This document shows positions 32,597-40,092 of a DNA stretch of 64,000 nt, one piece after another; position 1 is the first letter of the stretch, and each line of letters begins with the position of its first letter. Below the pieces are notes generated by a model that made no database searches, was not told the origin of the DNA, and was given only the letters and a program-made list of their open reading frames with translations. The stretch covers positions 62,001-126,000 of the forward strand of contig CADAKH010000001.1 of assembly GCA_902788505.1 (NCBI GenBank). The letters are read 5' to 3'. The DNA is from Oscillospiraceae bacterium. Lineage in GTDB: Bacteria > Bacillota > Clostridia > Saccharofermentanales > Saccharofermentanaceae. A program made the position numbers and the translations under genes.

Positions 32597-33315
32597 ACGT
32601 GAATATACTTTATCTCTATCCCGATTTCATGAGCCTTTACGGTGACAACGGCAACATTAGGATACTTGAGAGAAGACTTAAGGATCAGGGATTTGACGTC
32701 GAGATAATTAAGCGCACGATAACTGATGACGTGATCAGTTTTGACGGCATGGATTTTGTTTATATGGGTTCCGGTTTCGAGTCGAACAGGAACCTCGTTG
32801 CAGCGCATCTTGCAAACTTCAAGGACGGCCTTGTCAGAGCGATTGATGACGGTGTTCCGATGCTTTTCACCGGCAACAGCTACGACATTCTGGGCGACAG
32901 GATCGAGACTGCCGATAAGACCGTTATCAAAGGACTCGGCATTTTCGACTTCAGTTTTATCGAGCAGATCGAGAAGCGCTACACCGGAGATGTCGTTCTC
33001 GAAGACTGGGAGAATCACGAGCTCTATGTCGGTTTCGTTAACCGCGCGGGCGTTCCCCACGGCAAGGACGGCCTGGCTTTTGAGATCACTAAGGTTATCG
33101 GCAATGTTCCTTTCGAGAAGGATGGTGTCAGGAAGAACAACCTGCTCGGTATCAGTCTCATCGGCCCGCTCCTTCTGAAGAATCCGAAGATCGCCGAATC
33201 GTTCGTCAGGATCATATGCGGACGCAAGGGCGCAGAGTACAAAGAGATCTCTTATCCGAATTCCGAAAAGAGCCACGACAAGACCAAAAAAGCGCTGCTC
33301 AACGCAGAGGTCTGA
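32593..33315 (+). CDS. gatD: GatD-like glutamine amidotransferase, catalytically degenerate
   Basis: 240 residues, overall GatD fold (ILYLYPDFMSLYGDNGN, FENH-like GFVNRAG, PLLLKNP). Compared from memory with S. aureus GatD, the nucleophile Cys94 in TICGGYQFLG is Gly94 here (FTGNSYDILG), and catalytic His189 in LHGP is Ile190 (LIGP). Glutaminase activity therefore looks lost, while fold and the ATGA coupling to murT are kept. It may act as a structural partner with free ammonia, or have another role. The start is the ATG at 32593. Confidence 0.8.
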   Translation: MNVNILYLYPDFMSLYGDNGNIRILERRLKDQGFDVEIIKRTITDDVISFDGMDFVYMGSGFESNRNLVAAHLANFKDGLVRAIDDGVPMLFTGNSYDILGDRIETADKTVIKGLGIFDFSFIEQIEKRYTGDVVLEDWENHELYVGFVNRAGVPHGKDGLAFEITKVIGNVPFEKDGVRKNNLLGISLIGPLLLKNPKIAESFVRIICGRKGAEYKEISYPNSEKSHDKTKKALLNAEV

Positions 33316-33367
33316 TTCTTCAAATAAGATGTCATTTATGGTATCCTTCTAATTTAGGAGGGATAGT

Positions 33368-34537
33368 ATGGCTGATACGATCAAATGCCCCAATTGCGGG
33401 TCAAATCTCACGCTTAATGCGGATATTCAAAAGCTCGAGTGCCCTAACTGCGGATCTTCTTTCGATCCTGCCGCACTCGGCACGATCACTGTGGAAGAAC
33501 TGGAAGCTAAGAAGGCAGAGCCGTCAGGCCCCGAGCAGCAGACTGAAGCGGTTGCGCAGGCTGCTGCTGAGACTAAGGCACAGGCGGAAGCCGAATCAGT
33601 CAAGCAGCCTCAGACGGATGCTGAGCCGCAGCAGGATCAGCCCGGCGATGAACCTTCGCCCGAGCAGGTTGAGTTCGTCTGCAATTCATGCGGCGCGAAG
33701 CTCGTAACCGATGCCCACACTGCGGCAACATTCTGTGCTTTCTGCGGATCTCCGGCACTCGTCGGAAAGAGACTCACCGAGCAGTTCCAGCCGCAGTACA
33801 TGATCCCTTTCAAGTATTCAAGAAAGTCCGCTGAAGAGGCTTTTTTCAAGTGGGCCGGAAAAGGCAAGTGGACACCCTTCGGATTCGTTTCCAAAAAGAA
33901 CGTTCAGAAGATGACAGGCCTTTATGTACCGTTCTGGCTTTTCAATATCAAAGCGACACTTAATGCGAGCGGAACCGGACGCAAGATCCACTACAGAGGC
34001 AATGACGAAGTCATCGAGACTTTCTCTTTTGAAAGACATGCGGACCTCAACTGGAATTATGTTCCATTGGACGGAGAGACCAGGATCGACGATGAACTGA
34101 TGGAAGCCATCGAACCCTTTAATTTCAAGGCTCTCATGCCTTACGACTACAGATATCTTCCTGGCTTTTATGCAGACAGATATGATCTTTCTCCGCAGGA
34201 CCTTTCCGCACGTGCGACAAAGCGTGCGAGCAACGGAGTAGATACAGCTCTGAAGGGATCTTTGAAGGGCATTTTCGACGACTACACGATCAAGTCGAAT
34301 AAGAGCACGATCGACTCGATGGAAGCTAACTACGCGCTGCTTCCGGTATGGTTCCTGTCTTACAAGTACCGCAACAAATACTACTATTTCGCAATGAACG
34401 GACAGACCGGCGAAGTCGCAGGACAGATACCGGTAAGCCCTGTTAAGAAGCTTATGTTCTTCTTCATTGTCTTAGGCATTCTTGCCGTTATCACGAGGTT
34501 CGTTCTGGGCCTCATCATGAGGGGGTTCTGGGGATGA
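33368..34537 (+). CDS. Zinc-ribbon membrane-anchored protein
   Basis: 389 residues. The N-terminal zinc ribbon (CPNCGSNLTLNADIQKLECPNCG) is followed by a Glu/Gln/Ala-rich linker, a second ribbon (CNSCGAKLVTD, FCAFCGSPAL), a 200-residue domain of unknown fold, and one C-terminal membrane segment (LMFFFIVLGILAVITRFVLGLI). The family is widespread in Clostridia next to TPM-domain proteins. It overlaps the TPM gene by 4 bp (ATGA), so the pair probably works together. AGGAGG precedes the ATG. Confidence 0.65.
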   Translation: MADTIKCPNCGSNLTLNADIQKLECPNCGSSFDPAALGTITVEELEAKKAEPSGPEQQTEAVAQAAAETKAQAEAESVKQPQTDAEPQQDQPGDEPSPEQVEFVCNSCGAKLVTDAHTAATFCAFCGSPALVGKRLTEQFQPQYMIPFKYSRKSAEEAFFKWAGKGKWTPFGFVSKKNVQKMTGLYVPFWLFNIKATLNASGTGRKIHYRGNDEVIETFSFERHADLNWNYVPLDGETRIDDELMEAIEPFNFKALMPYDYRYLPGFYADRYDLSPQDLSARATKRASNGVDTALKGSLKGIFDDYTIKSNKSTIDSMEANYALLPVWFLSYKYRNKYYYFAMNGQTGEVAGQIPVSPVKKLMFFFIVLGILAVITRFVLGLIMRGFWG

Positions 34538-35412
34538 GCGATAATCTTGACATCAACGAAATGAACCAGGCCAAAGACAAAGGCCCGAGACTCTCAGTTC
34601 TTTCTGAGCTCAACGGCGCTTCGATCGGTGTAGGCATAGGACTTATCTGCATCATCATCGCAAGCATCGTTTTCTATGTGTTCATGAACCTCTCGCCCCA
34701 AAAGACAGTTGAGGTGATCGACGACGCAGATCTTTTCACGAGCGAGGAGATAGATGACATTACTGACGCAGCCAAAAAGCTCTCCAAGGAGAAGGACATC
34801 AACGTTGTCATCGTCACCACGAACGACAAGGGCAGCAGATATTCCAATTCCGATGAGGACGAGAAGAGATTTGCCGAAGACTTCTACATGGATCACGTCA
34901 AGACCGTGCCCCTTCAGAACAACTCCGGCGTCTGCATCCTGATCGACGTTACGCTCGACTACCAGGGCGGAAGATTCTTCTGGCTCTACACATATGGCAC
35001 TGCACATTTCGCTGTCTCCGACGACGAATGCTATGCGCTCTTCAGAAGCCATCTGTCAGAGCTCGGTGACGGTCAGTACGGCACCGCTGTCGAAGGCATC
35101 ACAAAGAGCCTCAATGACTACTCTTACCAGAGCTACGGCGCGATTGTATTCTTCACGATAATCATTCCTGTCGGCATGTCGTTTGTCATCACAGGTTTTG
35201 CGTCTCCTAGAAGAAGACTCGACAAAGTTCCCGCTATCAGCGTTTATCCGCACACCGGCACCAATTTTGTCGAAAAGCATGACACGTTCAAATCCAAGCA
35301 GGTCATCCATCACGAATCTTCATCCGGCGGCGGCGGATTTTCCGGCGGTGGCGGCGGCTTCTCAGGCGGCGGAGGAGGCGGATTCTCCGGCGGTGGCGGC
35401 GGACGCTTCTGA
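34534..35412 (+). CDS. TPM-domain membrane protein with Gly-rich tail
   Basis: 292 residues. One membrane segment near 30-52 precedes a TPM (TLP18.3/Psb32/MOLO-1-like) domain: VEVIDDADLFTSEEIDDI, INVVIVTTNDKG. A second membrane segment (YGAIVFFTIIIPVGMSFVITGF) and a C-terminal tail of repeated SGGGGGF units ending GGGRF follow. Such tails are typical of bacterial TPM phosphatase-like proteins. The function is unknown; it is coupled to the zinc-ribbon gene. Confidence 0.75.
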   Translation: MSDNLDINEMNQAKDKGPRLSVLSELNGASIGVGIGLICIIIASIVFYVFMNLSPQKTVEVIDDADLFTSEEIDDITDAAKKLSKEKDINVVIVTTNDKGSRYSNSDEDEKRFAEDFYMDHVKTVPLQNNSGVCILIDVTLDYQGGRFFWLYTYGTAHFAVSDDECYALFRSHLSELGDGQYGTAVEGITKSLNDYSYQSYGAIVFFTIIIPVGMSFVITGFASPRRRLDKVPAISVYPHTGTNFVEKHDTFKSKQVIHHESSSGGGGFSGGGGGFSGGGGGGFSGGGGGRF

Positions 35413-35454
35413 TGTGTTAAAATATCGCGGAAAATTTGTTAGCGAAGGATAATT

Positions 35455-36180
35455 ATGCTCAGTATCGTCGTCCCTGCCTATAACGAAGGTGAACACATTT
35501 ATGATAATCTCATGGTCATTGATAAAGCGCTCGCTGCGTTTACTTCAGACTACGAGATCATCGCCGTTAACGACGGCAGCAAAGACAATACCGGAAGCGA
35601 AGTAGCCCGTGCAGCAGCCGACAACCCCCGCATCAAGGATTTCGGCTACGATGTCAACCGCGGCAAAGGCGGTGCTGTCACATGGGGCGCCGTCAACAGC
35701 AAGGGCGACATCGTCGGCTTCATCGATGCCGATCTCGATCTCTCGCCCGATTTTCTCGCACTGTACTATGCGAAAATGACGACCGAGAATGCCGACATCG
35801 TCTTGGGTTCCAAGATGCATAAGGATTCCAAGCTCGAGTATCCTTTCGCAAGGAAAGTCTTTTCACTCTGCTACTACATCATGCTCAAGGTCCTGTTCGG
35901 CCTTAAGTGCCACGACACACAGACCGGCATCAAGCTCTACAGAGGCTCTCTCATAAGGGAGATCGCGCCGCTCAGAAGGATCGAAGGATACGCCTTCGAC
36001 ATCGAGCTCTTGGCACTCGCTTCCAAGAAGAAGGCGACACTCATCGAGATGCCCGTCGAGCTCAACTTCACAAGAGGCCAGTCTTTCGGCAGGATCAAGT
36101 TCAGGGACGTCTGGAAAATGTTCACCGACACTTGGAAGATCTGGTGGAATCTGAGGATCGCGAAGACTTATTTCAAGTGA
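35455..36180 (+). CDS. Glycosyltransferase family 2 (DPM1-like)
   Basis: 241 residues. SIVVPAYNEGEHI at the N-terminus binds the nucleotide sugar; VNDGSKDNT and the DxD-like IDADLDLSPDF coordinate the metal; HDTQTGIKLYRG is typical of dolichol/polyprenyl-phosphate mannosyl- or glucosyltransferases. There are no C-terminal membrane helices, as in DPM1. It would attach a sugar to polyprenyl phosphate for envelope glycans. It is monocistronic, with AAGGA upstream. Confidence 0.85.
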   Translation: MLSIVVPAYNEGEHIYDNLMVIDKALAAFTSDYEIIAVNDGSKDNTGSEVARAAADNPRIKDFGYDVNRGKGGAVTWGAVNSKGDIVGFIDADLDLSPDFLALYYAKMTTENADIVLGSKMHKDSKLEYPFARKVFSLCYYIMLKVLFGLKCHDTQTGIKLYRGSLIREIAPLRRIEGYAFDIELLALASKKKATLIEMPVELNFTRGQSFGRIKFRDVWKMFTDTWKIWWNLRIAKTYFK

Positions 36181-36362
36181 TAAAACTTAACAATAATTGA
36201 GCAGTTAAGGCGGCCTTTAAGTCTCTTTGAAATTGCCACACTTTTCCATGCATATTGATGTGAAAATGTAATCTTTTTATAGCGTAAAAATCAGGACTTT
36301 GCGTTATACTGTTCAAGGTGTAGAAATTCGGCTTTGAGAGATCAAAGCATAAGAGGTTCAGA

Positions 36363-36944
36363 TTGGCAGTACATTTTGCAAAACGCATAACCGAATACAG
36401 ACTTGCGAAGGATCTTTTCACTCGCGGCAAGAGCATCATCTTAAGCCCCGAAGCGCAGGCAATGAAACAATTTACGCAGCACGGCGAGACCACGGTTTTC
36501 GAGCACTGCGTTGCAGTTGCAAAATTCAGCCTCCTCATCGCATATTTTCTTGAGAAGACACTCAGGATCAGCATCGACAAGGACAGCCTTGTAAGAGGCG
36601 CGCTCCTTCACGATTACTTCCTCTACGACTGGCACGTCAAGGATAAGTCCAGACGTTTCCACGGCTTCACACACGCATCCGTTGCCAAGGCTAATGCCGA
36701 CCGCGACTTCGATCTCAATGAAGTCGAGAAGGACATCATTGCCAAGCACATGTTCCCGCTGACACCTTTCCCGCCCATGCACCGCGAGGGCTTCATCGTC
36801 AGCATCGCCGACAAGTGGTGCGCACTGGCAGAGACATTCAAGATCGACGTATCTTCCTACATGATCTACCGCATCAACTTCCGCATCGCGCTCGCTAACG
36901 GCGACTACTCGATCGATTACGGCGAGACCGCCATCGAGGTCTGA
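36363..36944 (+). CDS. HD-domain phosphohydrolase
   Basis: 193 residues, starting at a TTG (MAVHFAKRITEY) eight bp after AAGAGG. The HD domain shows FEHCVAVAKFS, LLHDYFLYDWH with the HD pair, HGFTHA and VSIADKW. Members hydrolyse nucleotides or other phosphoesters using a metal. No shorter start has a better site. TATACT at 36304 could be its -10 box. Confidence 0.75.
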   Translation: MAVHFAKRITEYRLAKDLFTRGKSIILSPEAQAMKQFTQHGETTVFEHCVAVAKFSLLIAYFLEKTLRISIDKDSLVRGALLHDYFLYDWHVKDKSRRFHGFTHASVAKANADRDFDLNEVEKDIIAKHMFPLTPFPPMHREGFIVSIADKWCALAETFKIDVSSYMIYRINFRIALANGDYSIDYGETAIEV

Positions 36945-36980
36945 TGACTTCACCGCTGTACTGCGCGGCCCGTTTTCACA

Positions 36981-36986
36981 TATAAT
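36981..36986 (+). promoter_or_regulatory. TATAAT placed six bases before a start codon
   Basis: Consensus -10 box TATAAT, then AATCAC, then the ATG at 36993. No ribosome binding site fits between them. The spacing equals that of the pheA leader and predicts transcription starting at the ATG. The -35 region is poor. Confidence 0.55.
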
Positions 36987-36992
36987 AATCAC

Positions 36993-37484
36993 ATGCGCGT
37001 AGAAAATCTCACAACACTGATATACATAACAAGGGGCAGCGACTGCCTCTTTATCCGCAAGACCCGTAAAGGCGACATGAACCTGGACAAATATCTCGGC
37101 ATCGGCGGCCATTTCGAAAAGGACGAGTCCCCGGAAGAATGCGTCCTGCGCGAGCTTTCCGAGGAAGCCTCGATCGGCTCCGGATCCCTTTCAGACTTCA
37201 CTTACCGCGGGCTCATCACATTTATCTCATCCGAATATCCGACCGAATATATGCACGTATTCACGGCATCCGTCGATCCGGACTTTGTCCTTCCCGAACG
37301 CTCCTGCGACGAAGGTGAACTCTGCTGGGTTCCGCTGTCTGACATCAACGGCCTGCCGATCTGGTCCGGCGACAAGATCATGTTCGACTACCTTTTCGGC
37401 GAACATAAGGACTCCGGATTCTTCACCATGAAATTCCGCTACGAAGGCGACACTCTAGCATCACACGAGGAGAAGTGCTGGTAA
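36993..37484 (+). CDS. Nudix hydrolase, probably on a leaderless mRNA
   Basis: 163 residues with a Nudix box in which GGHFEKDESPEEC is followed by REL, then SEEA. The protein resembles 8-oxo-dGTP diphosphatase-like (MutT/MTH1-type) members by length and by NLTTLIYITRGSDCLFIRK; the substrate is unproven. No Shine-Dalgarno sequence precedes the ATG and TATAAT lies six bases upstream, so the message is probably leaderless. Confidence 0.85.
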   Translation: MRVENLTTLIYITRGSDCLFIRKTRKGDMNLDKYLGIGGHFEKDESPEECVLRELSEEASIGSGSLSDFTYRGLITFISSEYPTEYMHVFTASVDPDFVLPERSCDEGELCWVPLSDINGLPIWSGDKIMFDYLFGEHKDSGFFTMKFRYEGDTLASHEEKCW

Positions 37485-37531
37485 AAGGAAAGTATTTCGC
37501 GTTGCGTTTCCCGATCTATTACGCCCGTGTC

Positions 37532-37560
37532 TTGTCAACTCAGCCCCGCATGTGTTATAT
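37532..37560 (+). promoter_or_regulatory. Promoter of the MFS leader region
   Basis: TTGTCA (37532-37537), 17 bp and TTATAT (37555-37560). Transcription would start about 28 nt before the leader ATG at 37595. Confidence 0.6.
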
Positions 37561-37594
37561 TTTAAACGAAAATCTTACGAAAGGCGCTTCTCAT

Positions 37595-37678
37595 ATGTAT
37601 TGGATCACACCTAACATTCAGCTTATGAACGGTTTCTACAGGGTGTCCTATAGGAGAAGTCTGCCCATTTTCAGGTAA
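37595..37678 (+). CDS. Leader peptide of an MFS transporter attenuator, 27 residues
   Basis: The ORF begins MYWITPNIQLMNG and ends SYRRSLPIFR. GAAAGG stands ten bp before the ATG. Codons 20-22 (Arg, Arg, Ser) overlap GGAGAAGTC (37653-37661), which pairs perfectly with GACTTCTCC (37709-37717). The following terminator stem uses CTCC of the same segment. A ribosome reaching the stop would cover GGAGAAGTC and favour termination; one stalled earlier would allow read-through. This resembles leaders of antibiotic-inducible resistance genes. Confidence 0.75.
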   Translation: MYWITPNIQLMNGFYRVSYRRSLPIFR

Positions 37679-37713
37679 TAACACCCGGAATTCAATCAAA
37701 AAGATATCGACTT

Positions 37714-37753
37714 CTCCTTTGTTCAAAAGCTGATTCAAAGGAGTTTTTTATTT
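37714..37753 (+). terminator. Attenuator terminator that also masks the MFS ribosome binding site
   Basis: Stem CTCCTTTG (37714-37721) / CAAAGGAG (37736-37743) is followed by TTTTTTATTT. The 3' arm contains AAAGGAG, the ribosome binding site for the ATG at 37754. The 5' arm shares CTCC (37714-37717) with the antiterminator partner GACTTCTCC. Confidence 0.85.
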
Positions 37754-38848
37754 ATGTCTAAACTTAATGTCAAAAAGCAGCTCGGTCTGCTTTATATGTC
37801 TAATTTTGTATCCAATATTTCGATAGCGGGAGCTGCGTGGGTACTGCTCCTGGTGTCGGACGGCTATTCGCTGGTGCAGGTCGGGTTTGCAGAGACCGTG
37901 TTCCATATAGTAAGCCTTATGGCAGAGATACCGTCAGGCATGTTTGCCGATGTGTTCGGGCGCAGGAAAAGCCTTATCGTGAGCTGTATCATGGCGATGC
38001 TGAGCGCGGCTGTCAGGGGCTTTCTGCCCGGATTTCCGTGCGTGCTGATATCGATCGGTTTCTCGGCTCTGTCGTACAATTTCGCGTCGGGAAGTGACAG
38101 CGCGCTGGCATACGATTCGCTGCTCGAGGAAGGGCAGGAGAACAGGTACGACAAGTACATCTCGACCCAGACGGCGATCTACAGGATATCGAATGGTATA
38201 GCAACGCTTTTCGCGGGCGTCGCAGTCATCATGGGCAACAGGAACGCGCAGATACTGTCGCTCGGGATATCGGCCGTGAATATGGTCTTCCTTCTTTGCC
38301 TGCGTGAGAACAAGGTTATCCTGAGGAAGTCCGGCGACACGCTCGCAAAGCGCGTGAAGGACGTGTTCAGCGGAAGTTTCGGTTTTCTGAAGGGAAATAC
38401 AATGGTGGCCGGCCTGATCTTCCGAAATGCGCTGATCGGCAGCATCGACGTGCTGCTCCTGTTCTTCCTTCAGGCAAAACTCCCTATGACGGGCATTCCC
38501 GACTGGACTTTGGGACCCTTGCTGTTCATCATGTCGATGGGCGGAATAATCGGCGCTTTCTGTGCTACGAAAGTGAAGAAGACCACACTCGGCAAGCTGT
38601 TTGTGTTCTGTCTTTTGCTCGCTCTGATCGGTCTCGTGAGCGAATTCACGGGCGTGTGGTATCTCATGACGATTGGCGGCCTCTTTACGGCCTTTGCGGA
38701 TGACCTGCTCCAGATAAGATCCGACATTGCGCTCAATCAGATGGTTCCGCCCGAGCAGCGCGCGACCCTGATCTCGGTCAACTCGTTCTGTTTCTCGTGC
38801 ATCATGATCGTCCTTTCGCCTCTGGCAGGGTATATCTTCTCTATATAA
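37754..38848 (+). CDS. MFS transporter, probably a drug exporter
   Basis: 364 residues, about ten to twelve membrane segments. The A-like motif GMFADVFGRRKSL after the second helix marks the major facilitator superfamily, and the protein most resembles small drug/H+ antiporters of Firmicutes. Expression is probably conditional, through the leader ORF and switching hairpins directly upstream. Together these suggest induction by a translation-inhibiting compound, but neither substrate nor inducer can be read from the sequence. Its own ribosome binding site lies in the terminator stem. Confidence 0.85.
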   Translation: MSKLNVKKQLGLLYMSNFVSNISIAGAAWVLLLVSDGYSLVQVGFAETVFHIVSLMAEIPSGMFADVFGRRKSLIVSCIMAMLSAAVRGFLPGFPCVLISIGFSALSYNFASGSDSALAYDSLLEEGQENRYDKYISTQTAIYRISNGIATLFAGVAVIMGNRNAQILSLGISAVNMVFLLCLRENKVILRKSGDTLAKRVKDVFSGSFGFLKGNTMVAGLIFRNALIGSIDVLLLFFLQAKLPMTGIPDWTLGPLLFIMSMGGIIGAFCATKVKKTTLGKLFVFCLLLALIGLVSEFTGVWYLMTIGGLFTAFADDLLQIRSDIALNQMVPPEQRATLISVNSFCFSCIMIVLSPLAGYIFSI

Positions 38849-38899
38849 AGGAATTTTGATATACTTTTTACATTAATTCTTTCGGCGGGTGTGGGTGTT

Positions 38900-39229
38900 A
38901 TGAGATACAACTTGGCACAGGAGCGGATACTGCTCATGGAAGAGATCCTCGATAAAGGCATCGGGGTTACGTCACAGCTCGAAAAGGCTCTCGACGAGGG
39001 ATCCGGTATTGATGCCCTGATCCCCGCTTTCGAAAATCTCGAGCCCGAACTGAAGAAACTCGAAGAGTATTACACGGGCAAATACTGGAAGATCGACAGG
39101 AACCTCGACGAGGAGGGGAAGATCCCTAAAGATCTCAAAAGAGGTGTCCTTTCCGAGGACGGAATCTCCAATCTGCTCGACAAATACGGCGAATTGAAAG
39201 AAATCCTTGCGGACAGAAAAAACGCGTAA
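38900..39229 (+). CDS. DUF4298 family protein
   Basis: 109 residues, helical and acidic. The C-terminal PKDLKRGVLSEDGISNLLDKYGEL matches the conserved end of DUF4298 proteins. The family is cytoplasmic and of unknown function. I choose the ATG at 38900; a GTG three codons earlier is in frame, and no clear ribosome binding site separates them. TATACT at about 38862 could be the -10 box. Confidence 0.7.
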   Translation: MRYNLAQERILLMEEILDKGIGVTSQLEKALDEGSGIDALIPAFENLEPELKKLEEYYTGKYWKIDRNLDEEGKIPKDLKRGVLSEDGISNLLDKYGELKEILADRKNA

Positions 39230-39239
39230 AACCCTAATA

Positions 39240-39274
39240 AAACGGGCATTGTAACAATGTTACAGTGTCCGTTT
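39240..39274 (+). terminator. Long hairpin after the DUF4298 gene
   Basis: A 16-bp stem with two G-U pairs, AAACGGGCATTGTAAC (39240-39255) / GTTACAGTGTCCGTTT (39259-39274), loop AAT. The T-run is inside the stem, so termination efficiency is uncertain. Confidence 0.6.
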
Positions 39275-39307
39275 CGCATTCAGAAACCCAAAACAGGGAG
39301 ATCACTC

Positions 39308-39922
39308 ATGAAAGTCTACGACATCTCACAGGAAGTATTCGGCTGCGCAGTCTATCCGGGTGATCCTTCACCTGAAAGGATCGTTCAGATGAAGATCGAC
39401 GCCGGCGAAGTCTGTAATCTGACAGCCTTCAAAATGTGTGCCCACAACGGTACCCACGTCGATGCGCCCTACCATTTCATCAGGGACGGCAGGACGATCG
39501 ATCAGGTTGATATGAAAAGATTCATCGGCTATGCATTCGTGGTTGCCCACGAGGGTGACATTACCGCCAAAGATGCCGAAGAGATCATCAGGAATGCGAG
39601 GGAAGCATCCGTCAACACCAAAAATCTGGACTGCGACTGCTACAACAGGATACTCGTCAGAGGCTCTGCCACGGTGACAGAAGAGGCAGCGGAGGTTTTC
39701 GCGGCAAACAGAATACTGCTCTTCGGCAACGAGTCGCAGACGGTGGGACCTGTCGAAGCTCCGATGGCAGTGCATCTCATCATGCTCGGTGCGGAAATAG
39801 TCCTTCTAGAAGGCATCAGACTGGGTGATGTAGACGAGGGGATCTATATGCTGAACAGTGCGCCGATCAATCTCGGAGGTGCCGACGGTGCGCCCTGCAG
39901 AGCAATTCTTATGAGCATGTAA
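39308..39922 (+). CDS. Cyclase/kynurenine-formamidase-like metal hydrolase
   Basis: 204 residues. AHNGTHVDAPYHF is the HxGTHxDxPxHF zinc/manganese motif of the cyclase family (Pfam Cyclase; KynB-like). The C-terminal LILGA-type strand (LIMLGAEIVLLEGI) fits. Kynurenine pathway genes are absent nearby, so the amide substrate is unknown. The ATG at 39308 has AGGGAG upstream; an in-frame ATG at 39257 lies in the preceding hairpin. Confidence 0.8.
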   Translation: MKVYDISQEVFGCAVYPGDPSPERIVQMKIDAGEVCNLTAFKMCAHNGTHVDAPYHFIRDGRTIDQVDMKRFIGYAFVVAHEGDITAKDAEEIIRNAREASVNTKNLDCDCYNRILVRGSATVTEEAAEVFAANRILLFGNESQTVGPVEAPMAVHLIMLGAEIVLLEGIRLGDVDEGIYMLNSAPINLGGADGAPCRAILMSM

Positions 39923-40004
39923 AAACAGCGCTAAAACGGATGAAAATAGAGTAGAAAAATATTTTGATAAATATTCAATAAAGGATAGAATATATCAGGC
40001 TTCT

Positions 40005-40045
40005 TTAAGGTTGTGTTAAGGTTTACATGATCGTTTGTTAAGGTT
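40005..40045 (+). promoter_or_regulatory. 11-bp-phased direct repeats before the M13 peptidase operon
   Basis: TTAAGGTT occurs at 40005, 40016 and 40038, at offsets of 11 and 22 bp; a partial copy TTAAGA is at 40052. Repeats in helical phase are typical of OmpR/PhoB-type response regulator binding sites. No matching two-component genes lie next to the operon. Confidence 0.55.
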
Positions 40046-40092
40046 GTTCCGTTAAGATAAGCATGCTAAAACACGAAAAGGGGAGTGGGAAA

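Noticed and set aside
36441..37112. A 223-codon minus-strand ORF across the HD and Nudix genes
   Set aside because: It spans two well-supported plus-strand genes and their promoter, with Val/Asp-rich composition typical of antisense reading.
38470..38736. Minus-strand ORFs inside the MFS gene
   Set aside because: Antisense shadows of membrane helices, with no promoter or ribosome binding site.
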